64,000 bases of DNA from Agrypnia vestita. Taxonomy: Eukaryota > Arthropoda > Insecta > Trichoptera > Phryganeidae. This document shows positions 20,046-31,917 of this stretch, piece after piece. Position 1 is the first letter of the stretch. Every line of letters begins with the position of its first letter. Both the position numbers and the translations under genes were made by a program. A model generated the notes under the pieces. That model did not search any database. It was not told the origin of the DNA and was given only the letters and a program-made list of their open reading frames with translations. The stretch spans positions 43,280 to 107,279 of the forward strand of contig JADDOH010011195.1 of NCBI GenBank assembly GCA_016648135.1, given 5' to 3'.

Positions 20046-21485
20046 CAGGGTTGATATGGATTTATTTATTTATTTTATTTTGTTTTGGGGAAAATTAACA
20101 GCAAATCAATATCTTAACAAATATAAAATAAATTACATTAAATTACTAAATCCACTGAATATAGTAATTTAATTTAATTTAACAGCGAGTGGAGAGGGTG
20201 GAGGGGAATGTGGGACGAGAATAGAAGGGAGAATATATTGTACGAATTATATATTATCCCGTTAAAATAAAGGGGCTTTTCGTAGTGACCTATTTTACAA
20301 CTAAAGTCGACGAAAAAATGGTCTAGCGATACGTTTTTCACGAACGCTGCCTTAACGGTAAGAGATATATAAAAACTTTCTGTAGAAAAGTTGTAGAACT
20401 CAAAATTTTCTGTAAAAATTTCAGCACGACACATATATCTATATGTTGAGGTTAATACACAAATTGATAAAATATGACTAAAAGTTACAAAAAGCACAGC
20501 TGTATATATTAGTTTATAACAAAGTGGGAAGAAAATTCAAAAAATAGCGTGCGAACTTAAACAAAAAATTTTGAGCCGGACGAAAAAATTCGAAAAAAAA
20601 ATTAAATATTAGTTTTGAGCTAATGAGACATAAGGAATGCGCCGAGAAAATATGATTTTTTTCTGAGATGATCAAGCGACCATTTTGTTTGTGCCCAATT
20701 ACCCAATTATTGTCTGCGTGTTTATCGTTATATAGTTTTCTTTGGCAGCTCACAGAATCGACTTGGTCTTGTGGAAGGCAGTAAACTGCTACGCCACTAC
20801 TGTTTCAATTGTTTTTTGGACTCTGGTAGCTATTGGTGATCTCAGTTCTTATTCATAATCACAAACCGTACCCAGGAAAAGCCGGAACAAGCGCCAAAAA
20901 TATAACCACATATTCCCAAGATATTTGGACAAAAGTACATTTTATGTGCTTTTCCAATGTTACGAAGAATTTCACTCACTCCTTTAAGATTCAGGACATC
21001 TGCTGGTTCTTTAATAGTAATTCATCGACCCGAAAAACAAAGTCTATGAGTTTTTTGACATTTTCCATATTAATATCCTATTGATCCCTTTTCACTACAA
21101 CATGCAGCCGTCCACATTTAAAAAAATTCGCCCACTGTTAACCGTGGTAAATGATGAAGCAGATTCCAATTATTGCAACAATTGTCTGTGCCGGATATAT
21201 ATCCGTCATCTGTTGAAAGATTTTTACACAATCATTTATCATGGAATGCAGATGAATTTGATCAATTTTCCCGATAATGTCAAACACGCTAAATTCGAGC
21301 AGCTGTCTTTTGACAATAACAGCAATGAAATTATTCGATAATCGATGGTAATGATAAACAGAGATTGAGAAATTGAGAAGAAAAACAGAACTTTGTTTGA
21401 CAGAAGAAGGCATGTTAATAGATGGGGGAAGAAATCAATATTTTGGCCTCACCTAGAGAAATCCTGTTAAACACCATCTCATCTG
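20046..21485. other. Unassigned stretch
   Basis: Short ORFs occur on both strands (20174-21413). None has a recognisable domain, and overlapping antisense frames suggest chance. No bounded repeat seen. Confidence 0.35.
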
Positions 21486-21735
21486 ACCACAACATTATAG
21501 TATTCAATTTTAATTCTATTATAGTATTCAACTCTCAACTATTATAGTATTCAATTTTAATTCCATTTCTTGCATGCCACCTAGTGAACAAGTAATAGTA
21601 AATAAGTTTTTTTCTTTTCTAGCAGTAAGTTGTTTTGTAAGATAATATTTTTTCTGTATATAGCGCCCTCGAGGCGAGTATTCGCGAAAACGGCGCTACA
21701 TAAGTTATCCAAATATTATTATTATTATTATCTCA
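21486..21735 (+). repeat. Short tandem words and LINE 3' end with (ATT)n
   Basis: ATTATAGTATTCAA(TTTTAATTC) occurs three times at 21493-21560. 21655-21735 reads AGCGCCCTCGAGGCGAG, CGGCGCTACATAAG, then (ATT)n, which resembles the CR1/L2-type LINE 3' end GGCGCTATATAAG-(ATT)n. Confidence 0.55.
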
Positions 21736-21756
21736 TCGTTCAAAGTAAGTTACTTA

Positions 21757-21985
21757 CTTATTCGAGAAAGAGGAAAGTAAGACAACGTGTGAAATTCTAG
21801 TAGGTAATGAATCTTTGGAACAGGTAGATGAGTTTGTGTACTTGGGAAGTATGTTCGATAGAAGAGGGAATGTTGAGAAATATATCAAAGTAAATTTACG
21901 AGCAGAAAAATTCCTGGAAGAGACTGGACATCGAGGGCGAAAAATTGAATATAAAAATGATTTATGAAGTCCAACTACTTCAAAC
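21757..21985 (+). pseudogene. RTE-like LINE RT fragment
   Basis: Reads ILVGNESLEQVDEFVYLGSM, then FDRRGNVEKYIKVNLRAEKF. EFVYLGS---RRG is the RT thumb motif. The frame ends in a stop at about 21963. It lies directly after an unrelated LINE 3' end. Confidence 0.72.
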
Positions 21986-23048
21986 TTTTTCATAAAAAAA
22001 TAATGATTCAAGGTTCCAATTTTTTAGCCTACTCTACGAGAAATGTATGCGAATTTAACTCCTATATTTGAATGTGCAGTGAAATCTGATAACGTCATAT
22101 AAAAATCCCAATTCACAACGCTGTCAAGAAACCATCAGATCCCATTGGAATATGACCGTTTAGCTGACAAGTTAGTAGCGTTGCATTCTGGGAATTCAAA
22201 ACTTTGGTGACAGTGAAATCAAATTACGATTCCGTTTTAAAATAATATCCACCTGTAAGATAATATCGGTGGGACGGGCGGATCAAATGTCTTTTCTTAA
22301 TGAGAATTCATCAACTCGATACAAACATGTTTGGCATCACTAATAGGACCTACGAAATTAAATTTAAAGTGTTATGTATTATTTATTTATGAGAAGTCGG
22401 CAAAAACGTGGAACTAATTAATAGCAGTAAAAAGTGGAAAGTAAACAAGAATACAGTAGGACTTTGGGCATAGTATGTACATTCTAATTTTGAGCTATTG
22501 GGGAAGTGTTTCGATTCAACCTATCGAGGTAAAGCTTTTTGGTATAAATCTCTCTCAAAAATTCAGACTACATATACTCTAAAATAATCATAACTAAATA
22601 TAATATCGGTATGTCAGAGTGACATATGCTTGCGTGACGGGACATATAAAGACCGAGCACAAGAGCAATGCTCTTAAATGAAGAGGTACTATGTATAATA
22701 CAATTATACAATAAATATTATTGTATTTTTTGTAAATTCAATGTTTATTTAATGTAAATAAAATTTTAAAATGTAAAAAAAATTGTGTGTATAAGCATTA
22801 ATAATTTGAACCTTTCCTTGACATGCATTATTACGCGGTACAAATACTCGCGCGCAAGAGTGCACATTCTTATTTGCTGAATCCTGTCATTGAGATAACA
22901 ACTGTAAATACTTTGTACAATAAATACTGATATTGTATTCCATGTTCGATAGCTGAACGAGATACTTCTAGTGAAACCACAACTATCACACTAAAAAAAA
23001 TCTTTGTATCTCTTCCGTCATGTCATTATTAATGTACAGTGGCCTCAA
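21986..23048. other. Unassigned; promoter-like words
   Basis: ACATATAAAG at about 22643 and two AATAAATA sites downstream (22709, 22920) could be the core and polyadenylation signals of a solo LTR, but no bounded LTR ends or target duplication could be fixed. Confidence 0.3.
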
Positions 23049-23375
23049 TCAGATGAGACACGATTCGTATAGCACCTCCACAAATTTGAGTCTTGGATAG
23101 CCCTCACAATTGACTGTAAGCTCCATCAGCCATACGCAATGTATCCATCCACCATTTTGACATTCTGTGGGTCTTTTTTGACCCATACTCATGCCCAGGA
23201 TAATCTGCCGTTGCGAAGTGGCAATGCTGTCCGCGGCGTGGTATGCGGGTCGCTGGGTCGGCGCATCGCACGACGCTAGCTTTTTCTTCTGTATTGACAA
23301 ATTCCACTGTGCGTCCAGCTCACTATATTCCTGAAAAATCGTAGATTCTTTTTGCACGTACACATTTCGCGACAT
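23049..23375 (-). other. Unrecognised ORF, 108 codons
   Basis: An ATG-initiated frame (MSRNVYVQKESTIFQEYSEL...) with more even base composition than the surroundings. No domain, signal peptide or membrane segment is visible. No splice sites in a convincing frame were found. It could be a decayed host exon or chance; I give no function. Confidence 0.25.
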
Positions 23376-23923
23376 CTACGCATGTTAAAGCAACAGTGGC
23401 ACAAACTTTCATCCTTGCTCTTTAAAACATGGCGGCGCTATGTTAATTTGTAGCTGAGTTATTGAAGTTTGAAACTTCTTTGACAGATACTGTCGCTCAT
23501 TTGGGCGCAATTGCCTCCCCATACTAGCCGATTTAAAGAAGTTTGCAGAAGCAATTTGCAATCCGGCTTTGCGTGTCAGCAAAATAATAACTACCTGCCC
23601 CATCTACCTTCTTAAAAATGGGGGATGTAACTCCAGCAGGTTATTGTTAAATAAGAGGAGAGAAGTGTTGGCTGTGAATGTGGAATGTGATGATGATTCG
23701 ACAGTGGATTAATGAGAGTGGTACCGTCGATCATCAGAGCCGCTGTCAATAATAGTAAAACTATTATATCCAGAATGATCACAGACTTTCGGCATGAGAT
23801 GGCAAAACAATAGTTTAATAAACAACCAGAAAATAAAAAAAGTTATAGAAAAACGGCTTCTTTTTTTATATATTTTTCTATGAATGCGACTAATACAAAA
23901 CATAGAGTAGAATGCGACCACTA
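23376..23923. other. Unassigned stretch
   Basis: No gene. The last 20 bp (TAGAATGCGACCACTA) are shared with the flank of MITE A copy 1 and may belong to that element. Confidence 0.4.
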
Positions 23924-24325
23924 TAAATTGGCGTGCGAGGGAGGGCGTCCCTGTTGCGTAACAGAAGTTGCCAGGGTGTAAATTTATTACACAATACATA
24001 ATGTACAGAATGTCCGGTGACCGGTGTCGTAGCCTTTAACAGAAATTTGGTTGAGCAGCGCTAAAGAAACCAAGCTGTCAAATTTTCAGACGGTAATATC
24101 GGTCCATTATTTGCTTTTTCAGCATCGCAAAACTTTAATACTTCATTGGCAATTGTTCTTGCACCACCCCGGACTGTTTTGGACATAATAATTCAGTGTA
24201 TATTGGTAATCAAGATGTCACAGCTCCCGAGCAAATACAAAATTGTACTGAATGACAGGGCGAGGGGTTACCGCCGGGTGCGGGCGGGGCGGGTTTTAGT
24301 TCCAAAGTCGCCGCACGCCAAGTTA
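23924..24325. mobile_element. MITE family A, copy 2 (inverted relative to copy 1)
   Basis: Ends TAAATTGGCGTGCG (23924-23937) and CGCACGCCAAGTTA (24312-24325, one mismatch). The interior matches 3562-3990 on the opposite strand, including TGCACCAC-CCGGACTGTTTTGG and the GC-rich CGGGTGCGGGCGGGGCGGG block. Two copies 20 kb apart in inverted orientation. Confidence 0.78.
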
Positions 24326-26383
24326 TTGTGGTCAAGCAATACAATTCATGGCCAAAGCCAAGAATTATATTTATTACTTACGCCTGCATTGGCCATATTC
24401 TCTCGGGCAATCTTTCTATCAAAGAGCAATAATAAGTTACCTGTTGCAATTGACATATTACGCAGTTTAACTATTAATTCTGCAAAAACTCGATAAATAA
24501 AACATGACCACATTAACTGAGTAATATTATTCTGTACGTCCATCCGGTATATATTTTTCTTACATATAAAATCCCGATGCCTTTCTATATGTGTGTGGAT
24601 ATTGATACATTTCATTGGAATAAAGTTTATAAAGTCTTTTAAAATAATAGGACTGCAACAATGTATTAACATATTGTTATTGTAAAAATAGTTTGATCAA
24701 TTTAGACGTTTGAAAAGTATTTTTATTACCATGAAGATTGACCAACAATTGTCGAAAGAAATATAAAATGGTTAACATATACAAAATCGCAAAGTAAGGT
24801 TAACGTATTTTCCAGCAAATCACATGTGTACTTTTATTTTTATTATTTAATGTTTATTCTATTTTAATTAAATTATTTAAAGTTTCTTTACATAACCTGT
24901 GATACAATAATACTCTCACAATCTATAAAATACATCCTTATAATCTACAACCCTATACTATTTTTACAATAATTGTAGTTTTTAAATTTGCTAAAACTAT
25001 TTTTCTTATTTCCATCTAATTGAGTGCTCATCTCATTTCTTCAATATTTACGTTTTTTTAGATAATTCTCGATGCCCTGATTTGCATCACTTGTGGTTTC
25101 CTACATTGGCTAAATTCAACACCGTAGCACAATAGTATATATGAGGAGTAATTATAGTCTTATTCATATATTAACTCTTTACTATATTTTTTTCTTAACC
25201 TTAAAGGAAATATTTTTTTAACCGGTCGGGTGCCGGATCGCAGATACAACACGTACGCGAATTCGGCCCATTTTTACTTGCGTTTATGAGTTTTTAAAGC
25301 TTATTATTGGTTGTATCTCATGTTTTTGAATGAATGAGTTAGTTCTATTTGTCAAGTAACCTCATTTGCCGCGCAAACCGGACAAAAAATCATTCCAAAT
25401 GTCGTCTTCGAACCGCGCATTAATTGTGTTATTTATCTGTAAAAAGTGTTATTTTTAAATAAAAAAGTGTGAAAATCAAGTATTTTTATATTCTTTGATA
25501 TATTTAGAACGAAAATATTGAAATACAATATATTTAGTGTTATTGCTTCCATGGTTTTATTCGATAAATATGTGCGTACATTTCTAACAGTAAATTTCGT
25601 TACTTATTTTCATAATTAATGAATAAGTAACTATTGTACAAGTAATTATTGAAATATAAGTAATTATTGAAGTCTGTATATTGGGAAACCATAAACTGCA
25701 ACTTCTTATCGATTATTGTTGATTTTTACATGAATATAACCATCACAAAAAAGTGTCTAAAAACAGCAATCGTGCGTGAAATTGCGCGGCAGACAGCGTA
25801 TATTCCGCGTTAAAGATTAAACATTTGCTGCCCGAGTCATTATTGAGTCTAAAATAACACCCAAATATTTGACTTCAGTGATTCGTACATTTGAATACGA
25901 TTATCGAAAGAGTTTTTTGACAGATTTCAACATATTTCTACCTGTATAAGTCCATAGATAAAAGGTTTTGAATATATTTGCCAGTAGGAAAAATACTCTG
26001 CAAGACAAACGATTTCATTAGATTCAATAGAAGCGCTACTTCGGTGTTTTGAAAGCAATGTGATGATTGATATGCGGCTTCGATGACTGCGGTTATTACA
26101 GCACGTGTGGGCCGTTCGGATTACCAAAACAAAAACACGCCATTAACGCGCCATTTCCCGCCTAAATGAGTACATTTGACATTAAAACAAGATGGAGAAC
26201 GTCGTAGACTTTTCCATTTGGGTTGAGTTTACCATAAAAAATGGATGTAAATGAATGTATCTCGTACGGCAAATAAATCACCGATTCGCTGGAATTTTAC
26301 CGAGAAAAAGAAATCGGAATACGTTAGCGGACATGGCGCGCGCAGATCGGCATTCGGAGATGTCGCGCCCTTGCTTAGTCTTA
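24326..26383. other. Unassigned; traces of a minus-strand LINE
   Basis: At 25890-25820 (minus) VRITEVKYLGVILDS is an RT thumb motif. At about 25165-25080 (minus) a sequence like CYGVEFSQCRKPQVMQIRAS resembles the following RT region. The rest, including 25190-25800, shows no gene. Confidence 0.45.
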
Positions 26384-26528
26384 GGGCCGGTTGTTTCAAG
26401 TTGGATTAAAGTAAGCGTTCTTTTAAAGCATAGATTTTTACATTCTCCACCAATCAGACGATCCGTTTTCGTAAAAATCTATGCTTTGATCGACTGCTTA
26501 CTTTGATCGAACTTGAAACAACCGGGCC
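26384..26528. mobile_element. 145-bp MITE, TTA target duplication
   Basis: Starts GGGCCGGTTGTTTCAAG and ends CTTGAAACAACCGGGCC, with TTA at 26381-26383 and 26529-26531. The inner sequence is also inverted (AAGCATAGATTTTTAC / GTAAAAATCTATGCTT). TTA with 3-bp duplication fits PIF/Harbinger-type MITEs. Partial relatives lie at 38589 and about 61397. Confidence 0.88.
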
Positions 26529-26576
26529 TTAATGAGGCGGCCATTACTGGTTCGTTCAAAAGTCTTTGTTTATTAT

Positions 26577-27052
26577 TACTCCCTTTATGCTAACTCGTGG
26601 CGTCTGCTTGCTTGAGGAAAAAACTTTGGATCGATTTTTAACCCTTTTCCCGTGATCCAATCGAGCTGAAACTTGGCAAGCAGACTCGTGGCGACGATCA
26701 AGAAGGTCTGTCTAATTTTCGTTAAAAAAATTAATAATCATAGTATAATTACGGATTTTTAGAAATTTTATTGGTTTTTTCAAATTGAAATCATTAGAAA
26801 AGTTTGATTAGCAACGGCGGCCCGATAACTTCGCGGAATATTTTCTAAATTTGAATTACTCCGTCGGTATGTCGAAAATCTAAATTGACTGACGAATGTT
26901 TTTAGAATTTAATCTTCAAAGCATGAAGTGTCTTATCAAAGCTCAAAACATCTGACATTTTAGAAATATATTAAATTACTGTACGTTTAGTGTTATGTTA
27001 TATGTTTTAATTCGTGTTTAATTGTTGTTATATTTTACAAAGAAAGAGAGTA
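26577..27052 (+). repeat. Repeat family T, copy 1
   Basis: Starts TACTCCCTTTATGCTAACTC and ends AAAGAAAGAGAGTA. The full-length relatives share a core with AACCCTTTTCCCGTGATCC. Both ends can be read as inverted TACTCCCTTTCTTT. A tail, TAATAAAAACTTGTTTTTTA, follows. The second copy begins only 35 bp downstream in the same orientation. Confidence 0.75.
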
Positions 27053-27087
27053 TAATAAAAACTTGTTTTTTATGGGTTACTTTTCTT

Positions 27088-27934
27088 TACTCCTTTCTTT
27101 TAACTCGTGGCGTCTGATTGCTTGCTTGTCTGACGAAAAAAACTTTGGATCGATTTTTAACCCTTTTCCCGTGATCCAATCGAGCTGAAACTTTGCAGGC
27201 AGACTCGTGGCGACGATGAAAATGATGTAACAAAATTTCGTTTAAAAAAATTTAATAATTTTTGTATAATTTTGGTTTTTTCGAAATTTTAACTGTTTTT
27301 TAAATGTTGTTAAAAAAAATAGAATATCCGATATGATATTAAAAATCGTGAAACCATTAAAATTAAAAATATAGGTACACTCACTTAAAAATCAACATCC
27401 ATACCAGGTTTAAATCAAAACACCAACGTTATATTCCTTTTGAACCGCAGTTTGTAAGAAAAGTTTGATTACTACCAACGGCGGACTGATGACGTCACGG
27501 AATATTTAAAATTTGAATTACTCCATCGGTATAATAGGTACTTCACTATAAATTTCGAAAATTTATGACAATTGGTTCACAGATGACAGCACCCTTCAGT
27601 TTTTGGGAAGAAATCGAATATTAATTTATTTCGTTTAGATTTCTGCTTAGTTTTGAAGAATTCTACATTACTCAAATCTGATTCTGACCATTTTAAATCA
27701 TTTGACGCTGGAAATTCATAAGGTACGATATTGCTGATAATTGAATCTATCAAAATTTTGATTAAATTGACTGACAAATGTTTTTAGAATATAATCTTCA
27801 AAGCATGAAGTGTCTTATCAAAGCTCAAAACATCTGACATATTAGAAATATATTAAATTCCTGTAAGTTAAGTGTTATTTTATATGTTTTAATTCGTCTT
27901 TAATTGTTGTTATATTTTACAAAGAAAGGGAGTA
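27088..27934 (+). repeat. Repeat family T, copy 2 (with extra interior)
   Basis: Starts TACTCCTTTCTTTTAACTCG and ends AAAGAAAGGGAGTA. It matches copy 1 at both ends but has about 370 bp more in the middle (roughly 27300-27770). The interior holds no recognised gene. Tail ACTTGGTTTTTATGGGTTA is shared with copies at 30881 and 60069. Confidence 0.75.
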
Positions 27935-28689
27935 TAATAAAAACTTGGTTTTTATGGGTTAGTTTTTATTTCAAGTTTTTTGTTGATTAAAAAGTTCAAG
28001 TTTAAAAGATTCAAGCTTGCAGATGACACAGCAGCCGTAACGGAAATCAAAGAGGCTTCAGCTGGATAGATTCCATTGTATTCTATATGGAGCATCTCGG
28101 ACATCTTTGAATCATTTCAATATCACGACGTTCAAACATATAATTGACCGTATCCTGAACTGAGCAATATTGCTATTTTGACAGTTATTGTACAACATTG
28201 TAATGCCGCCAATTTTGATGTTTTAACTTTGAAGAATGACCTCACCGTTACTGTTAATCCAAATTACCTAAGATCTCTAATTGTTGAAATTTTACTTAAT
28301 TTTCTTCAGTTTTACATAAAATTCTGATTAAAATGTAACTTTCAAAACATATAAAATTATCTCGAAATCGTAGAAGGTTTGTTTTAGCGTGTAAACTCGT
28401 TGGATAAACACCAGACGAACATATTTTCAAATCACAAATAAACAAAAAGATGAAAAAGCAATTCATCAAAACCTATACCTAGAAGTTGGCGCTATACGGA
28501 AGTGTAACCCTGGCGATTAACCAGAGAGAAAGGACGATTAACCTGAAGTCGTAGATTTTTACGACCGTGTAATGTTTCTATTTAAATATTTTGATATAAA
28601 CCTTCGTTAGTGAAATTTCTAACGTTACAGGGACCACTATGGTTTCGACACTGTTAAATCTGAGTATAGCATAGTCTAAGTATAGCATA
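27935..28689. other. Unassigned AT-rich stretch
   Basis: LADDTAAVTEI can be read at about 28015-28050 and faintly recalls an RT ADD motif, but with no supporting context. Nothing else seen. Confidence 0.35.
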
Positions 28690-29215
28690 ATCTGAGTATA
28701 GCAAAGTATACTTGGGACAAACGGCGCGTACAATTTCCAAAAGGGTCAACGGGCATGCAAACTCGGTCATCCAGAAAAATCAGCACTGGCTGAGCATTTT
28801 CTGGATATCGGCCATCATTTTGCATTCGAACCGAAAATTCTTGGAAAGCCTATGAGTCACCATACGTGTCTTATCAAGGAAGCACTAGAAATCTACAAGC
28901 ACCCGATAAATATTAATAGAGATGATGGTCTCAAATTAAAAACATCTTGGTATCCGGCACTTCAAAGTCATTCTCGTCGCAGACTCCGCAGAGATAGTGA
29001 TCAGACAACAGATGAATCATACACACAACACATCATGACTTCGGCACGGTATTGCAAGCCGATACTTAACCACAACACCAACACTCACAACAACACATCA
29101 GCCCTGATGATGGACCCTGCAATGGGATCCGAAACGTCGGCCCGAAAGGTCGTAACAACATGGCATATTACCCCAGTAAACAAACATGAAAATATAGCAT
29201 AGTCGTTTAATGTTA
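28690..29215 (+). pseudogene. Penelope-like element: GIY-YIG endonuclease C-terminal remnant and terminus
   Basis: Reads VYLGQTARTISKRVNGH at about 28706-28756, the YIG half of a GIY-YIG nuclease. After a frameshift near 28760 come ACKLGHPEKSALAEHFLDIG, then HHFAFEPKILG, LIKEALEIYKHPININRDDG and W-PAL. H--EKSA-AEH---GH and KEALEI-KH--N-NRDDG-----W are the hallmark of Penelope-like endonucleases, which nick target DNA for reverse transcription. The RT domain is missing upstream. The terminal sequence with the GAAACGTC motif follows at 29101. Confidence 0.85.
29101..29141 (+). ncRNA. Hammerhead-ribozyme-like motif at a Penelope terminus
   Basis: GCC (stem I), CTGATGA, TGGACCC-TGCAAT-GGGATCC (stem II with one bulge), GAA, ACGT (self-complementary stem III), C at the cleavage site, GGC (stem I partner). 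Penelope-like elements are known to carry minimal hammerheads; here it sits directly downstream of the endonuclease remnant. Confidence 0.65.
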
Positions 29216-29236
29216 CAATATAAGAATATTATTATA

Positions 29237-29553
29237 CGGGGTTATTTGGAAAACATTAATAACCTCGCAGGATACCATTAAACATTAATATCCCTGCCTT
29301 GATTATGAGTCGAAAATGTTGAAGCTATTATGACTTAATATCAATAGTTATGGAAATGTGCGATATCAAAGTATGCATTTTTCAATATTTATGACTTATT
29401 TTTTGTAAAACGTTGGTCGTTTTATTATTACGGTAACTTATATCGAATATGAAAAAGTCAAATAAAATAATAAAAACCTTCGAACTTCGAATTCCAGTTG
29501 GAAATTTTTCAGGGTAATTATCATTTTATTTAACTGGTATTGAAATAATAAAT
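29237..29553. mobile_element. MITE family C, truncated copy
   Basis: Starts CGGGGTTATTTGGAAAACAT and matches the left half of 46062-46575 and 62096-62633, past the centre to about 29553. The right arm is missing. Confidence 0.72.
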
Positions 29554-30216
29554 CTATTATATGATTCTATTATTTATTTTATGAGTCTATAATATATAAA
29601 CTGTTTTCTTTCTACCTATATTTTTACGTTTTACATAGTTCTATTTACTTTTATTTCTTATTGAATTTTCTTACTGCATTTTCTTGTTTATTATTTTCAT
29701 ATGGTACTTTTCTTTTGAATGTCATGTATCGTCACGGTCCTGCTTGTTAGTTGAAAAAAATGTCAACCGGGAGACGATTGAGTAGGATCGATATATAAGC
29801 TTTTGCTTAGAACGGTCCTGGATAATCGACGAGTACCATTTACTGTCGATTAGAGCCAGAGTATTGCCGTTCTAGAATGCTAGCTTTGGTTAGGCACACT
29901 GGTGGACCAACCGGTGCTCGCACATCCATAAATTTTCACACATGCGAACCCACGCTGTGGGGGGTATCTCCGATGTGCGCATGCGTAATCTCGGAATTTT
30001 TGTAAAATTTCACACACAATTAATAACAATATTTATATACGGGTTATTGCGAAAGGCCAAACATTAGAAACGTATTAAGAATCTTACCATCGCTCGGAGG
30101 TTGCGACAGGCGCTACTAAGACGGATGGGTGACATAGTTATCTGAATTTCAGTCTTCATACATAAAAGGTTCACAGCTGTAGTGGATAAAGAGATTTTAC
30201 GTGCAGGCTTTTTTAT
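29554..30216. other. Unassigned stretch
   Basis: No gene. ATATATAAGC at about 29788 is TATA-like, without other support. Confidence 0.35.
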
Positions 30217-30773
30217 TCAGAATATTTTGAGTTTGTTCAAATCTTTCAGAACAGTGCTGGATTCATGTCACAGAGACATTATCAATCAATTAGTGTATAT
30301 TATAGATATCTCACAGAGACGAAACTGTATTAATTATGGGAAAGTAGGTATAGAAGTCATTTGGGTGTACACAGGACTTATGACCTGTCTTTTTATGGTT
30401 GGCTTAAGTGATCACTTTACACAATTGTAACATTCGCCATTTCCACCTTTCGTTTCTCATTAGCGACATCTGTGGGGATTTAGGGGAATGAAAATGGCTT
30501 TGTACAGGCCGCATGGAAAAGGCTCTTACAACTCATATATGAAAGCTTTCCACGCAATTTGAACATATATACAACTTCCAAAAAATGAATAAGCATGGTA
30601 TATTCTATCATGGGTGGAAATGGCGAATGTTACAATTGTGTAAAGTGATCACTTAAGCCAACCATAAAAAGTCAGGTCATAAGTCCTGTGTACACCCAAA
30701 TGACTTCTATACCTACTTTCCCATAATTAATTCAGTTTCGTCTCTGTGAGATATCTATAATATACACTAATTG
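30217..30773. mobile_element. Long-TIR element, family E, copy 2
   Basis: Inverted arms of about 145-175 bp lie at 30287-30447 and 30610-30773, ending CAATTAGTGTATATTATAG. The left flank from 30217 is shared with the right flank of copy 1. The left arm lacks its innermost part. Orientation is opposite to copy 1. Confidence 0.82.
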
Positions 30774-30880
30774 GCTTTTTTATTAATCAATGAAAAAATT
30801 CTCAGAATCATTAATTATGCACTGATGATTGATTAACCGAAAAATAGAATACTTTCACCAGTCACATTGTTTAAAAAAAC

Positions 30881-31181
30881 TAACCCATAAAAACCAAGTT
30901 TTTACTATACCCCCTTTCGCTTTGAATCAGGTTTCGTGCGACTGTCATTTGTAATGATTCCAATTTGAAAAAACCATTAAAATTTCGAAAAATCCAAAAT
31001 TATACCATAATTATAAAAAAAAATTAAACGAAAATTTGTTAGATCATTTTCATCGTCGCCACGAGTCTGCCTTCAAAGTTTCAGTTTGATTGGATCACGG
31101 GAAAGGGGTTGAAAATCGATCTAAAGTTTTTTCGACAGACAAGCAAGCAAGCAGACGCTACGAGTTAAAAGAAAGGGAGTA
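30881..31181 (-). repeat. Repeat family T, copy 3 (internally deleted)
   Basis: Begins TAACCCATAAAAACCAAG and ends AAAGAAAGGGAGTA; about half of the family interior is missing. It matches 27088-27934 on the other strand. Confidence 0.75.
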
Positions 31182-31917
31182 AAAAAATTTATTGGTACAG
31201 GTTCAACAAATTGGCTGCGATTTCTTGATAAATTTGCAATTGAATAAGGTTAAAAATGTTTTCTATTTCAACTTATTTGCATATACTTATATAACATTTA
31301 CGTAGCACACATACATTCAAATCGTAAATGTTGAATTAACATAGGCATATAAATAACATACCATAAAATGATTTTTATCAGAGATGGTCAATGTCCAAAG
31401 TGATATTGTTCAGCATAGCAGTGGCTCTTCCAACAGTCATAACCATCGGCAGATTGTCCTGTATATTGGAATGTGAGAGAATCTATGGTGACGTTGTCTT
31501 AGGTACCTAATTACCAGGACCATGTAAATCAATGCTATAACAACAGGATTATCGTAACCTTAAGTTTTTGATTAAATTTTTTGATGCATAGTTTTGAGAT
31601 AATCGTTAAAAAGATGGCCAAATATGTCACTATTTCATAATAAATGTGTTTTTACAATGCAAAATTCTTTAAATTCAAAGCATAGTTAGTTATGATTTGG
31701 TAGGTTTAACCTTAGTTTAATATTCTACAAAACTTCATTCATAACACATTTTGGTTAACTTTGAGACAATGTCACATATGCGGAAAAAATACGATAGATG
31801 TGATCATCTATCATGGGTGGAATCGTGAACTTTATAAAGTGATCACGTAAGCCAGCCGTACTTAAAAATAGTTAAAAATAACTTCTCCTCTATTAGATAT
31901 AAGTCTTCTTCCACTCA
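31182..31917. other. Unassigned; fragment of family E
   Basis: 31800-31858 (ATCTATCATGGGTGGAA, AAAGTGATCACGTAAGCC) is a diverged piece of family E. The rest shows no gene. Confidence 0.4.

Noticed and set aside
22612..23000. Solo LTR with TATA and polyadenylation signals
   Set aside because: No TG...CA ends or target duplication could be fixed.
23049..23375. 108-codon minus-strand ORF as a real gene
   Set aside because: Composition is somewhat gene-like but no domain, signal or splice evidence; kept only as an unrecognised frame.
28015..28050. LADDTAAV as an RT catalytic motif
   Set aside because: No flanking RT sequence in any frame.
18293..30430. Identical peptide VYIIDISQRRNCINYGKV read three times, as a conserved small protein
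   Set aside because: The identity is explained by the DNA-level inverted arms of repeat family E; no start codon or regulatory context is shared.
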